DNA of 14,608 nucleotides. Source: JAZRUF01 sp045636205 (GTDB lineage Bacteria > Bacillota > Clostridia > Oscillospirales > JAAYXM01). This document shows positions 7,203-14,244 of the stretch, one piece after another. The stretch lies in NCBI GenBank assembly GCA_045636205.1, contig JAZTXE010000003.1, positions 1-14,608 of the forward strand, written 5' to 3'. Positions within the stretch are counted from its first letter, which is position 1; every line of letters begins with the position of its first letter. The notes beneath the pieces were generated by a model. It saw only the letters and a list, made by a program, of their open reading frames with translations, ran no database searches and had not been told where the DNA came from. The translations under genes and the position numbers were made by a program.

Positions 7203-7290
7203 AAAATACCCTCCTTATTAGGCGGCACATTTCAAGCGCGCCGCGCATTCTTTGCAACTTAACAGCAACTTTTCGAGGGCTCGAGACGCA
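7203..7290 (-). other. rpsD-rpoA intergenic region
   Basis: These 88 nt form the longest gap inside the ribosomal operon. They contain the rpoA ribosome binding site (AAGGAGGG at 7209-7216) and a weak 5-bp GCGGC/GCCGC stem with a long loop, near 7222-7245. I see no good promoter, no terminator and no small reading frame with a ribosome binding site. Confidence 0.5.
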
Positions 7291-7890
7291 TTATTTGGAG
7301 TACAACTCGACGATGAGGTGCTCCTCAACCGGCAGGTCAATGTCGTCTCTTGCCGGAAGGTTCATGACTTTTGCCTCGAACTTATTTCTGTCAAAGTCCA
7401 ACCACTTCGGCGCAATACGCCAAGAGTTGTCCTCCACAACCTGTTTAAATCTCTCTATACCACGGCTCTTTTCGCTAAGAGCGATTACGTCACCGGGTTT
7501 TACCAGGTATGACGGGATGTTAACCTTCTGACCGTTGACAGTTAAATGAGCATGGCTTACCATCTGACGAGCTTCACGACGAGTGGTCGCAAAACCGATA
7601 CGATATGCCACGTTATCAAGACGGCGCTCGATTAAGCAAAGGAGCTCTTCACCTGTCTTACCCTGCATACGAACTGCCTTCTCGTAATATTTACGGAACT
7701 GTTTTTCCATAATTCCGTAAACGAATTTAACTTTCTGCTTTTCCTGAAGCTGAAGTGCATACTCGCTCTTCTTCTTTCTGGACATGTTGCCTGAGTTGCG
7801 CTCAGTGTTCTTCTTTGCGTAACCCATGCAAGCCGGAGAAATTCCCAGAGCCTTGCAACGCTTTGCAATAGGGTGCATATTCTTAGCCAT
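7291..7890 (-). CDS. rpsD: 30S ribosomal protein S4, zinc-free form
   Basis: S4 starts assembly of the 30S body by binding 16S rRNA and, in several bacteria, represses its own operon. The 199-residue product begins MAKNMHPIAKRCKALGIS and holds the S4 RNA-binding domain at about 88-150 (ERRLDNVAYRIGFATTRREARQMVSHAHLTVNG). Only Cys12 and Cys21 occur in the N-terminal region, so the four-cysteine zinc knuckle of the C+ form is absent and this is a C-minus S4. The ATG has AAGGAGG 8 nt upstream, 21 nt after rpsK. The gene's place in the alpha operon is the common bacterial arrangement, seen in Clostridia but not in Bacillus. Confidence 0.97.
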   Translation of the reverse strand: MAKNMHPIAKRCKALGISPACMGYAKKNTERNSGNMSRKKKSEYALQLQEKQKVKFVYGIMEKQFRKYYEKAVRMQGKTGEELLCLIERRLDNVAYRIGFATTRREARQMVSHAHLTVNGQKVNIPSYLVKPGDVIALSEKSRGIERFKQVVEDNSWRIAPKWLDFDRNKFEAKVMNLPARDDIDLPVEEHLIVELYSK

Positions 7891-7911
7891 AATAAATTTC
7901 CTCCTTCCGAA

Positions 7912-8316
7912 TTAGACTCTACGTCTCTTAGGCGGACGGCAACCATTGTGCGGAATCGGGGTAACGTCTTTAATCATGTTAACCTCAAGACCTGCTGCCT
8001 GAAGTGCACGGATAGCAGCCTCACGGCCTGCACCCGGGCCCTTAACATATACTTCAACAGTCTTAAGACCGTGCTCCATTGCAGCCTTTGCTGCAGTCTC
8101 TGCTGCTACCTGTGCAGCAAAGGGAGTAGATTTTCTGGAACCGCGGAAACCCATTCCACCGGAAGATGCCCAGCTAAGTGCGTTTCCGTTTAAGTCGGTG
8201 ATAGTCACCATTGTGTTATTGAAGGAGGAACGGATATGTGCCGCGCCCTTCTCAATATTTTTGCGCTCACGGCGACGACGAGTCGCGCCTTTTTTAGCGG
8301 TTTTAGGACTAGCCAC
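7912..8316 (-). CDS. rpsK: 30S ribosomal protein S11
   Basis: S11 lies in the platform of the 30S subunit near the 3' end of 16S rRNA. The 134-residue product has a basic N-terminal tail (about 1-20) and the conserved core AAHIRSSFNNTMVTITDLNG, then SSGGMGFRGSRKSTPFAAQ. It ends with the family signature DVTPIPHNGCRPPKRRRV. The start is GTG, with AAGGAGG 9 nt upstream at 8326-8332. That site overlaps the rpsM stop codon (8331-8333), so rpsM and rpsK translation is probably coupled. Confidence 0.98.
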   Translation of the reverse strand: MASPKTAKKGATRRRRERKNIEKGAAHIRSSFNNTMVTITDLNGNALSWASSGGMGFRGSRKSTPFAAQVAAETAAKAAMEHGLKTVEVYVKGPGAGREAAIRALQAAGLEVNMIKDVTPIPHNGCRPPKRRRV

Positions 8317-8330
8317 TCTTGAAAACCTCC

Positions 8331-8699
8331 TTACTTCTTCTTGTTAGCGATTGTACGTTTGGGACCTTTGCGTGTTCTTGCATTGGTCTTGGATCTCTGA
8401 CCGCGAACCGGCAGTCCTTTTCTGTGGCGGAGACCACGGTAAGAGCCGATTTCAATCAGGCGCTTGATATCCAACGCCACATCACGGCGAAGGTCGCCTT
8501 CTACGGTGTAGTTCTTGTCGATAAAATCACGGATTTTTGCGACGTCGTCCTCAGTTAAATCCTTAACACGGGTATCCGGATTAATACCGGTAGCCTTCAG
8601 GATTTCATTGGAACGAGTTCTGCCTATGCCGAATATATAAGTAAGTCCTATTTCAACTCGCTTCTCTCTCGGCAGGTCTGTTCCGGCTATACGTGCCAT
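8331..8699 (-). CDS. rpsM: 30S ribosomal protein S13
   Basis: S13 sits in the 30S head and touches the P-site tRNA and the 50S subunit. The 122-residue product is of normal length and typical throughout: MARIAGTDLPREKRVEIGLTYIFGIGRTRS at the start, then the helix-two-turn-helix part. The basic C-terminal tail (about 88-122, RGLRHRKGLPVRGQ onward) reaches toward the tRNA. The ATG has GGAGGTG 10 nt upstream. It follows rpmJ by 49 nt and overlaps signals with rpsK. Confidence 0.98.
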   Translation of the reverse strand: MARIAGTDLPREKRVEIGLTYIFGIGRTRSNEILKATGINPDTRVKDLTEDDVAKIRDFIDKNYTVEGDLRRDVALDIKRLIEIGSYRGLRHRKGLPVRGQRSKTNARTRKGPKRTIANKKK

Positions 8700-8748
8700 T
8701 GCTTACATGCACCTCCATTTTGTCTGCAGCTTATGCTGCGTAAATTCA

Positions 8749-8862
8749 TTAGCCCTGTTTTTGTTTATGCTTCGGGTTCTCACAAATTACCATTACTCTG
8801 CCCTTGCGACGAATGATTTTGCACTTTTCGCACATGGGCTTAACCGATGGTCTTACTTTCAT
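8749..8862 (-). CDS. rpmJ: 50S ribosomal protein L36
   Basis: This very short gene encodes 37 residues, MKVRPSVKPMCEKCKIIRRK and a further 17. L36 is a small zinc protein that stabilises 23S rRNA folding. The zinc set Cys11, Cys14, Cys27 and His32 is complete, so this is the zinc-binding (C+) form, in contrast to the zinc-free S4 in the same operon. The ATG has AGGAGG 9 nt upstream (8872-8877). Its position between infA and rpsM is the standard one. The small basic composition and exact length leave little doubt. Confidence 0.97.
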   Translation of the reverse strand: MKVRPSVKPMCEKCKIIRRKGRVMVICENPKHKQKQG

Positions 8863-8907
8863 AACGAAAAACCTCCTGTACCGGATGCGGTTTTTTTACC
8901 GCGCCTC

Positions 8908-9126
8908 TTACTTTGACCGCCAGGTGATGCGTCCCCGCGTTAAATCGTACGGAGACATCTGAACAGTCACCTTATCGCCCGGAAGTATGCGAATGAAATT
9001 CATTCTCAACTTACCGGATATATGCGCAAGTATTTTGTGCCCGTTGCCGATGTCCACCTGGAACATGGCATTTGGCAGCGCCTCTATGACGGTACCTTCG
9101 AGCTCGATTACGTCGTCTTTCGCCAA
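8908..9126 (-). CDS. infA: Translation initiation factor IF-1
   Basis: IF-1 is a single OB-fold protein that fills the A site of the 30S subunit during initiation. From the TTG codon at 9126 the product is exactly 72 residues, the usual IF-1 length. It reads AKDDVIELEGTVIEALPNAM after the initiator and ends SPYDLTRGRITWRSK. GGGAGG lies 8 nt upstream (9135-9140). The same frame can be extended to 9219, but that adds 31 residues that overlap the KOW gene and match nothing in IF-1, so I reject it. A TTG start in this gene is unusual and may limit expression. The gap from the KOW gene is 13 nt. Confidence 0.96.
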   Translation of the reverse strand: MAKDDVIELEGTVIEALPNAMFQVDIGNGHKILAHISGKLRMNFIRILPGDKVTVQMSPYDLTRGRITWRSK

Positions 9127-9134
9127 GCAAATTA

Positions 9135-9140
9135 CCTCCC
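9135..9140 (-). promoter_or_regulatory. Ribosome binding site for the TTG-started infA
   Basis: GGGAGG on the minus strand ends 8 nt before TTG at 9126 and touches the last base of the KOW gene's TAG stop. It supports the 72-residue IF-1 over longer alternatives. Confidence 0.8.
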
Positions 9141-9424
9141 TATGCTTGATCCTCACTTGCCGTTTTATCGGCAAACCGTGAGAGCGTTTTGCGTATCTCG
9201 CTATTGAATACCTTTTCACCCTGCAAAATTTTCTGCTGCAACGGTGAAGTTCTAACTGAAATTAACTGTGTGTGTTTTCTCTTTTTGCGTTTGGGTGTTT
9301 CAACCTTTCTGAGCTTTCCGTCAGCTAAGATTAAAAACTCCTCCTGAGCATCCAAGACGACAAACACACGTCCTTTGTCTCGTCCTGCAACGGATCGTAC
9401 AATATGGGATTTCTCAATTTCCAT
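9140..9424 (-). CDS. KOW-domain RNA-binding protein between map and infA
   Basis: This 94-residue protein is of the type annotated as KOW domain-containing RNA-binding protein or L14E/L6E/L27E-like. The KOW motif is visible near the N-terminus (IVRSVAGRDKGRVFVVLDA, 8-26). A strongly basic patch KRKKRKH (45-51) and a polar C-terminal helix follow. KOW modules occur in ribosomal proteins such as L24 and in NusG, where they contact RNA or protein. Its place between map and infA recurs in Clostridia and points to a ribosome-associated job, but no function has been demonstrated to my knowledge. The ATG is 3 nt after the map stop, with GAGG 8 nt upstream, so it depends closely on map translation. 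Confidence 0.88.
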   Translation of the reverse strand: MEIEKSHIVRSVAGRDKGRVFVVLDAQEEFLILADGKLRKVETPKRKKRKHTQLISVRTSPLQQKILQGEKVFNSEIRKTLSRFADKTASEDQA

Positions 9425-9427
9425 ACA

Positions 9428-10183
9428 TCAATCCTCGCATGCAATGGTCAATATCTCTGCATCACCCGAGGTGATGAGAACCGAGTTCTCATAATGGGCA
9501 GACAGCTTACCGTCTTTTGTTTTGACAGTCCAACCGTCATCAAGGATATTGACTTGGAAAGTGCCTTGATTTACCATAGGCTCTATCGCCAATGTCATCC
9601 CTGCACACAACCTTGCACCGGTTCCGGCTTTCCCGAAATTAGGAACCTCCGGATCCTCATGCATCTCTGCACCTACCCCGTGGCCTACAAATGAACGCAC
9701 AACGGAAAATCCGTTATCTTCGACGTACTTTTGTATGCCGGCTGAGATGTCGTGCACGCGCATACCGGCGCGGGCGAATTTGATACCCTCATAGAAGCTC
9801 TGCCGGGTCACCCGAATGAGCCGCTCTGCGTCTTCGCTTACCTTCCCTACAGGGAAAGTGTTGGCGCAATCTCCAACATATCCGTCCCACGTTGCACCGA
9901 CATCGATTTTTACCAAATCGCCATCCTTAAGCACCGTCTTTCCGGGGATGCCGTGTATCACTTGATCATTTACGGAAATACAAGCTGCCGCAGGAAAATC
10001 ATTATAGCCTAAGAAGGTTGGGACAGCACCGTGGTCAACAATATACTGATGGATGATTTGATTAAGCTCATGCGTGGTGATTCCAGCCTGCACCGCGCGA
10101 CCTGCTGCAGCTAAAGCTGAAGCAGCTATTCGGCCTGCGCGGCGCATATGCTCAATTTCACGCGCTGATTTGATTTGGATCAT
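9428..10183 (-). CDS. map: Type I methionine aminopeptidase
   Basis: Map removes the initiator methionine from nascent proteins when the second residue is small. The 251-residue product has the pita-bread fold with all metal ligands in place: Asp94, Asp105, His168, Glu201 and Glu232. His77 (VIHGIP) and His175 (EMHED) are the supporting active-site histidines. The usual type I core is present without the N-terminal SH3 or zinc extension of longer forms. The ATG lies 5 nt after the adk stop; only a modest GGGGA site is visible about 10 nt upstream, so coupling to adk may matter. Its place after secY-adk is standard for Bacillota. Confidence 0.98.
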   Translation of the reverse strand: MIQIKSAREIEHMRRAGRIAASALAAAGRAVQAGITTHELNQIIHQYIVDHGAVPTFLGYNDFPAAACISVNDQVIHGIPGKTVLKDGDLVKIDVGATWDGYVGDCANTFPVGKVSEDAERLIRVTRQSFYEGIKFARAGMRVHDISAGIQKYVEDNGFSVVRSFVGHGVGAEMHEDPEVPNFGKAGTGARLCAGMTLAIEPMVNQGTFQVNILDDGWTVKTKDGKLSAHYENSVLITSGDAEILTIACED

Positions 10184-10188
10184 AATAC

Positions 10189-10821
10189 TTAAATCCCCAA
10201 GGTTTTGAATACTAAGGCTGTTGTAGCCTTAACTTCATCTTGCCCATCTACCGTTTTAAGCTTACCCTTAGCCTCATAAAAACCTTTAAGCGGCTCGGTC
10301 TGCTCATGATAGACCTTCAAACGATCGCGTACGGTTTCCGGAGCGTCATCCTTACGCTGGATAAGTGCTCCTTTGCACGCGTCGCATACGCCTTCCTCGG
10401 TGGGAGTCTTGTAAAGAATATGGTAGGATGCTCCGCATTTTTCACAAACACGGCGTCCGGTCATACGCTCTTCAATGGCTGCATCAGATACTTCGAGGGA
10501 AAGAACGCAATCAACGTCAACTCCCATCGCATCTAATGCCTCAGCCTGAGCTACTGTACGAGGCATACCGTCAAGGATGAAGCCGTTTGCGCAATCCGGA
10601 GCGGTCAAGCGTTCCTTAACTACACCAACAATAACTTCATCAGGAACCAGCTTGCCTTCGTCCATGTAGCCTTTAGCTTTGACTCCCAATTCCGTTCCGT
10701 TCTTAATAGCCTCACGCAGGATATTTCCTGTTGAGATTGCCGGAATGGAAAGCTTTTCACAAATCAGCTCTGCCTGAGTGCCCTTACCGGCACCCGGCGC
10801 GCCTAAAAGAATAAGTTTCAT
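10189..10821 (-). CDS. adk: Adenylate kinase with zinc-binding lid
   Basis: Adenylate kinase interconverts ATP plus AMP and two ADP, setting the cell's adenylate balance. The 210-residue product carries the P-loop GAPGAGKGT (7-15), the AMP-binding STGNILREAI segment (30-39) and a lid with Cys126, Cys129, Cys146 and Cys149. These form a Cys4 zinc site common in Gram-positive enzymes and absent from Escherichia coli Adk. The usual DGFPRT motif reads DGMPRT (84-89), a mild change beside the AMP site. The ATG has GAGG 11 nt upstream, 17 nt after the secY stop. Confidence 0.98.
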   Translation of the reverse strand: MKLILLGAPGAGKGTQAELICEKLSIPAISTGNILREAIKNGTELGVKAKGYMDEGKLVPDEVIVGVVKERLTAPDCANGFILDGMPRTVAQAEALDAMGVDVDCVLSLEVSDAAIEERMTGRRVCEKCGASYHILYKTPTEEGVCDACKGALIQRKDDAPETVRDRLKVYHEQTEPLKGFYEAKGKLKTVDGQDEVKATTALVFKTLGI

Positions 10822-10838
10822 TAGTTATGACGCCTCAC

Positions 10839-12131
10839 TTATTCCAAGAAACCCTTGTAGTTGCGCATAGTCATCTGGCTCTCAAGCTGTTTTACAGTTT
10901 CGAGTGCAACACCGACTACGATCATGATTGAAGTACCGCCTATTGCAAGGCCCTGGATATTGATAACATTTCCGATAATAATCGGAGCAACTGCAATGAT
11001 ACCTAAGAACAGTGCACCAAACAGAGTAATCTTATTGATAACCTTAGTGATGAAATCGGATGTCGGACGTCCCGGACGGAAGCCCGGAATAAATCCACCG
11101 TTGTTCTTTAAGTTATTTGCAATCTCTACCGGATTGTACTGAATTGCTGTATAGAAATAGCTAAAGAGTACAATCATGAGCAGATAAATCACTGCATAAA
11201 TCCAGCTTGACGGGGAGAATACATAGGTCTGCATTTTGTACCAGAATGTACCTGCCACAGGTGCCGGGAAGAATGCTGCGATTGTTGCCGGAAGTGTACA
11301 AATTGAAGAGGCAAAGATGATCGGCATAACACCGGACATATTTACCTTTATCGGCAGATGCGTTGCGCGTCCACCGTACATTTTGCGTCCAACCATCTTC
11401 TTAGCGTACTGAATCGGGATACGACGCTCAGCATCACTCATGAATACAATGAATGCTACAATCGCAAGAATTACGATTATGAGACCAATCAGAGTAATCC
11501 AGTTAAGTGAACCTGCAGCTACGTTTGCCATAGCAGTCTGAATAAGCTGCGGACCGCGAGAAATTATGCCTGCAAAGAGGATAATCGAAATACCGTTGCC
11601 CACACCGTTTTCAGTAATCTGCTCACCCAGCCACATGATGAAAGCAGTACCTGCAGTAAAGGTCATGATGATAACCAGTGCTACATAAATACCGTTCATT
11701 TCCATGCTGAGTGCTCCTGCACGCTTGAGCATTAAATAGTATGCATAGCCCTGAATAAGACCAAGCACTACTGTCGCATAACGTGTGATAGACGCAAGCT
11801 TCTTCTGGCCTGCTTCTCCGCCGTCCTTTACCATGCGCTCAAGTGCCGGAATTGCAACACTCAGAAGCTGCATGATAATTGAAGCGTTGATGTACGGCTG
11901 AATGGAAAGTGCAAAGATATTTGCATTTTCAAATCCGCCACCGGACATCATATTGAAGAAGCCCAGAATGGTGTTTTCATACTGCGACAATGCCTCTTGA
12001 AGTACGTCGCGATTGATAAAGGGGATTAAGATGGCAGAGCCCAAGCGGAAAATAACCAGGCATACGAGAGTGAAGATGAGTCTTTGTCTCAATTCCGGAA
12101 CTTTCCAAGCATTACGGAGTGTCTGCAACAA
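10839..12131 (-). CDS. secY: SecY, channel subunit of the Sec translocon
   Basis: SecY forms the membrane pore for protein export and insertion, with SecE and SecG. The 430-residue product has ten hydrophobic segments, roughly 18-38, 75-97, 116-136, 148-168, 180-198, 211-231, 266-288, 308-330, 367-389 and 392-413. The plug region lies after the first helix. The signature loops are present: MSDAERRIPIQYAKK (231-245) and the IPGFRPGRPT loop (348-357), which faces SecA and the ribosome. Translation starts at TTG (12131), giving MLQTLRNAWK as in homologues. The rplO stop TAG directly precedes it with no gap, and GAGGTG lies 6 nt before the start. A second TTG follows at once and is a possible alternative. 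Confidence 0.97.
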   Translation of the reverse strand: MLQTLRNAWKVPELRQRLIFTLVCLVIFRLGSAILIPFINRDVLQEALSQYENTILGFFNMMSGGGFENANIFALSIQPYINASIIMQLLSVAIPALERMVKDGGEAGQKKLASITRYATVVLGLIQGYAYYLMLKRAGALSMEMNGIYVALVIIMTFTAGTAFIMWLGEQITENGVGNGISIILFAGIISRGPQLIQTAMANVAAGSLNWITLIGLIIVILAIVAFIVFMSDAERRIPIQYAKKMVGRKMYGGRATHLPIKVNMSGVMPIIFASSICTLPATIAAFFPAPVAGTFWYKMQTYVFSPSSWIYAVIYLLMIVLFSYFYTAIQYNPVEIANNLKNNGGFIPGFRPGRPTSDFITKVINKITLFGALFLGIIAVAPIIIGNVINIQGLAIGGTSIMIVVGVALETVKQLESQMTMRNYKGFLE

Positions 12132-12572
12132 CTAAATCACCTCAACCTTTCCACCTGCCGCTTCGATTTTGCTCTTGGCAGATTCAGAGAACGCAGCTGC
12201 CTTAACAGTCAGCTTCTTTGTGAGTTCTCCGTTTCCAAGGACGCGAAGGCCGCTCTCAGGCTTGCGGATTTTTCCGCATGCTACGAGCTCTTCAATGCTG
12301 ACAGTTGCGCCATTATCAAATGCGTCAAGCTCACCAACATTGATGATGGAATATTTTTTAGCAAAGATGTTTGTAAATCCACGTTTCGGCACACGACGTG
12401 CGAAAGGCATCTGACCGCCTTCGAATCCTACACGGACACCGCCGCCGCTACGCGCATTCTGACCCTTGTGACCCTTACCGGCGGTCTTACCGTTGCCGGA
12501 AGCAGGTCCGCGGCCTTTGCGCTTGCGGACTGCCGTAGAGCCGACCGCGGGAGATAATTCATGAAGATTCAT
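12132..12572 (-). CDS. rplO: 50S ribosomal protein L15
   Basis: L15 is a late-assembly 50S protein with a long, basic N-terminal extension. The 146-residue product starts MNLHELSPAVGSTAVRKRKG, followed by a Gly-rich stretch (GKGHKGQNARSGGGVRVGFEGGQMP). It ends in the globular domain containing GNGELTKKLTVKAAAFSESAKSKIEAAGG. The length is normal. The ATG has GGAGGTG 7 nt upstream and lies 18 nt after rpmD. Its stop abuts the secY start, so secY translation is probably fed by ribosomes ending here, and the rplO 3' end supplies the secY ribosome binding site. Confidence 0.98.
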   Translation of the reverse strand: MNLHELSPAVGSTAVRKRKGRGPASGNGKTAGKGHKGQNARSGGGVRVGFEGGQMPFARRVPKRGFTNIFAKKYSIINVGELDAFDNGATVSIEELVACGKIRKPESGLRVLGNGELTKKLTVKAAAFSESAKSKIEAAGGKVEVI

Positions 12573-12590
12573 TTCACTGCACCTCCCAGA

Positions 12591-12770
12591 TTATTCTGCA
12601 TCAACCTTGATAAGATAAGCAATCTGCTTAATCTTTCCGCGAGTCTGCGGGTTGTCAGGTTGAACAGTTACATTGTTGATTTTCTTCAGCCCAAGCGAGT
12701 TGGCAGTTGCAATGTGGTTCTGCTTTCTGCCAGACAGGCTTTTGATGAGCGTAATTTTAAGTTTAGACAT
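12591..12770 (-). CDS. rpmD: 50S ribosomal protein L30
   Basis: This short gene encodes 59 residues and sits exactly where L30 belongs, between rpsE and rplO. The product starts MSKLKITLIKSLSGRKQNHI and continues through SLGLKKINNVTVQPDN to GKIKQIAYLIKVDAE, matching the compact L30 fold. L30 binds 23S rRNA on the 50S surface and is dispensable in some lineages. The ATG has GGAGG 7 nt upstream, with the rpsE stop just before it. Confidence 0.97.
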   Translation of the reverse strand: MSKLKITLIKSLSGRKQNHIATANSLGLKKINNVTVQPDNPQTRGKIKQIAYLIKVDAE

Positions 12771-12781
12771 TATTGCTCCTC

Positions 12782-13288
12782 CTAGCCTTGAATTTCGCCG
12801 ACTGTTTTGCCGCGGATAGCTGCAACTTCCTCTGCACCGCGCAGGCTCTTAAGGCCTTCCATAGTCGCGGTAACCACGTTCATCGGGTTGTTGGAGCGCA
12901 GGCACTTGGTACGAATATCACGGATACCCGCTGCTTCTACGACTGCACGTACTGCGCCGCCGGCGATAACGCCGGTACCGGGTGCCGCAGGCTTTAACAG
13001 AACACGGCCAGCTCCGAATTCGCCGATAACTTCATGGGGAATCGTCGTACCCAGAGTTGCAATTTTTACCAGGTTCTTCTTCGCATCTTCAATACCCTTA
13101 CGGATTGCATCGGGAACTTCGCCCGCTTTGCCCAGACCGAAGCCGACAGTACCGTTACCGTCGCCTACGACTACCAGAGCTGCAAACTTAAAGATACGAC
13201 CGCCCTTAACGGTTTTAGATACGCGGTTTAATGAAACCACTTTTTCCTGCAGACCGTCATCCGGCTGCTGCTGTTCATATCTTGCCAT
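12782..13288 (-). CDS. rpsE: 30S ribosomal protein S5
   Basis: S5 lies near the mRNA entry and helps decoding accuracy. The 168-residue product has the N-terminal dsRNA-binding-like domain (about 12-76), with VVSLNRVSKTVKGGRIFKF and VVVGDGNGTVGFGLGKAGEV, then the C-terminal domain. The latter contains PAAPGTGVIAGGAVRAVVE and the conserved GIRDIRTKCLRSNNPMNVV. No residue typical of spectinomycin or ram mutants stands out, though I have not aligned it. The ATG follows a GGGAGGAGG-type site, 18 nt after rplR. Confidence 0.98.
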   Translation of the reverse strand: MARYEQQQPDDGLQEKVVSLNRVSKTVKGGRIFKFAALVVVGDGNGTVGFGLGKAGEVPDAIRKGIEDAKKNLVKIATLGTTIPHEVIGEFGAGRVLLKPAAPGTGVIAGGAVRAVVEAAGIRDIRTKCLRSNNPMNVVTATMEGLKSLRGAEEVAAIRGKTVGEIQG

Positions 13289-13306
13289 AACGTTACCTCC
13301 TCCCGA

Positions 13307-13663
13307 TTAAAACTGAAGTCCGCCCTCACGGGCGCCTTCTGCGAGTTCTTTTACTCGTCCGTGGTAAAGGTAGCCGCCGCGGTCAAAGACAACGCACGAA
13401 ATACCCTTTTCTTTTGCTCTCTCAGCGATAGCAAGTCCGACTTTCTTTGCAGCCTCTTTGTTAGCGCCGCCTTCAAATCCCTTTTCCTGGGAGTTAGCCG
13501 CAACCAAAGTTACACCTGCGAGATCGTCAATGATCTGAGCATAGATGTTCTTGTTGCTACGGAATACGTTCAGGCGCGGGCGTTCGGCTGTGCCGGAGAT
13601 CTTCGCGCGTACTCTTTTATGACGCTTTAAGCGCTGCTTGTTGGAATCTACTTTCGATACCAT
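13307..13663 (-). CDS. rplR: 50S ribosomal protein L18
   Basis: L18 binds 5S rRNA and places it in the central protuberance. The 118-residue product is of normal length. The basic N-terminal tail NKQRLKRHKRVRAKISGTAE precedes the core RPRLNVFRSNKNIYAQIIDD, and it ends with DRGGYLYHGRVKELAEGAREGGLQF, a textbook L18 C-terminus. The ATG has GAGGTG 7 nt upstream, 17 nt after the rplF stop. It occupies the usual slot between rplF and rpsE. Confidence 0.98.
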   Translation of the reverse strand: MVSKVDSNKQRLKRHKRVRAKISGTAERPRLNVFRSNKNIYAQIIDDLAGVTLVAANSQEKGFEGGANKEAAKKVGLAIAERAKEKGISCVVFDRGGYLYHGRVKELAEGAREGGLQF

Positions 13664-13680
13664 TTAGGCACACCTCACTT

Positions 13681-14229
13681 TTACTTCTTCTTGCCGCCGG
13701 CCTTGCCTTCTTTGCGGCGGATATACTCATCGACATACTTGATGCCTTTGCCCTTATACGGCTCGGGCGGACGTTTCTCGCGGATTTCCGCTGCGAACTG
13801 TCCAACAACCTGCTTATCCGGACCGCTGACTACAACTTTGTTCGGAGCGGGCACGTCGATAGTGATACCGGGGATTTCATCAACTATTACCTGATGAGAA
13901 TAGCCCAGGTTCATGACAAGCTGCTTACCCTGCTTCTGAGCACGGTAACCGACACCGTTAACCTCAAGCTCCTTAGTGTAGCCCTCGGTTACGCCGATAA
14001 CCATGTTGTTAATCAGAGTACGGGTTAAGCCATGAAGGCTCTTGTGAATTTTTTCCTCACTGGGTCTTACCACAGTGATGGTATCGCCTTCGATCTGGAT
14101 TTTCATATCCGGATGAAGGTTCTGGGATAAAGTTCCCTTGGGGCCCTTGACGGTCATGTCATTGTTTGCGCCCAGAGTAACGGTTACTCCTGCGGGAACT
14201 GCGATTGGTGCTCTACCTATACGTGACAT
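13681..14229 (-). CDS. rplF: 50S ribosomal protein L6
   Basis: L6 sits near the GTPase-associated centre of the 50S subunit. The 182-residue product is two tandem L6 folds: MSRIGRAPIAVPAGV and VKGPKGTLSQ in the first, VNGVGYRAQKQGKQLVMNLG and the signature PPEPYKGKGIKYVDEYIRRK in the second. A short Lys/Gly tail ends it (GKAGGKKK). The ATG has AGGAGG 9 to 10 nt upstream and lies 15 nt after the rpsH stop. Confidence 0.98.
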   Translation of the reverse strand: MSRIGRAPIAVPAGVTVTLGANNDMTVKGPKGTLSQNLHPDMKIQIEGDTITVVRPSEEKIHKSLHGLTRTLINNMVIGVTEGYTKELEVNGVGYRAQKQGKQLVMNLGYSHQVIVDEIPGITIDVPAPNKVVVSGPDKQVVGQFAAEIREKRPPEPYKGKGIKYVDEYIRRKEGKAGGKKK

Positions 14230-14244
14230 TTTCTCAGTTCCTCC

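Noticed and set aside
8700..8748. Possible S4-binding leader before rpsM, as in the Escherichia coli alpha operon
   Set aside because: The 49-nt gap shows no convincing pseudoknot, and autoregulation sites differ in Bacillota.
8887..8902. Small hairpin GCGGT-T6-ACCGC between infA and rpmJ
   Set aside because: It has only 5 bp and no following T-run on the minus strand, so it is not a terminator; it sits close to the rpmJ ribosome binding site, but nothing supports a regulatory role.
12084..12557. A 157-codon plus-strand open frame opposite rplO and the secY start
   Set aside because: It is antisense to two conserved genes and has no recognisable domain.
12807..13310. A 167-codon plus-strand open frame opposite rpsE
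   Set aside because: It is antisense to the conserved S5 coding sequence, and its Pro/Thr/Ser-rich product follows from the Gly/Ala/Val codons of S5.
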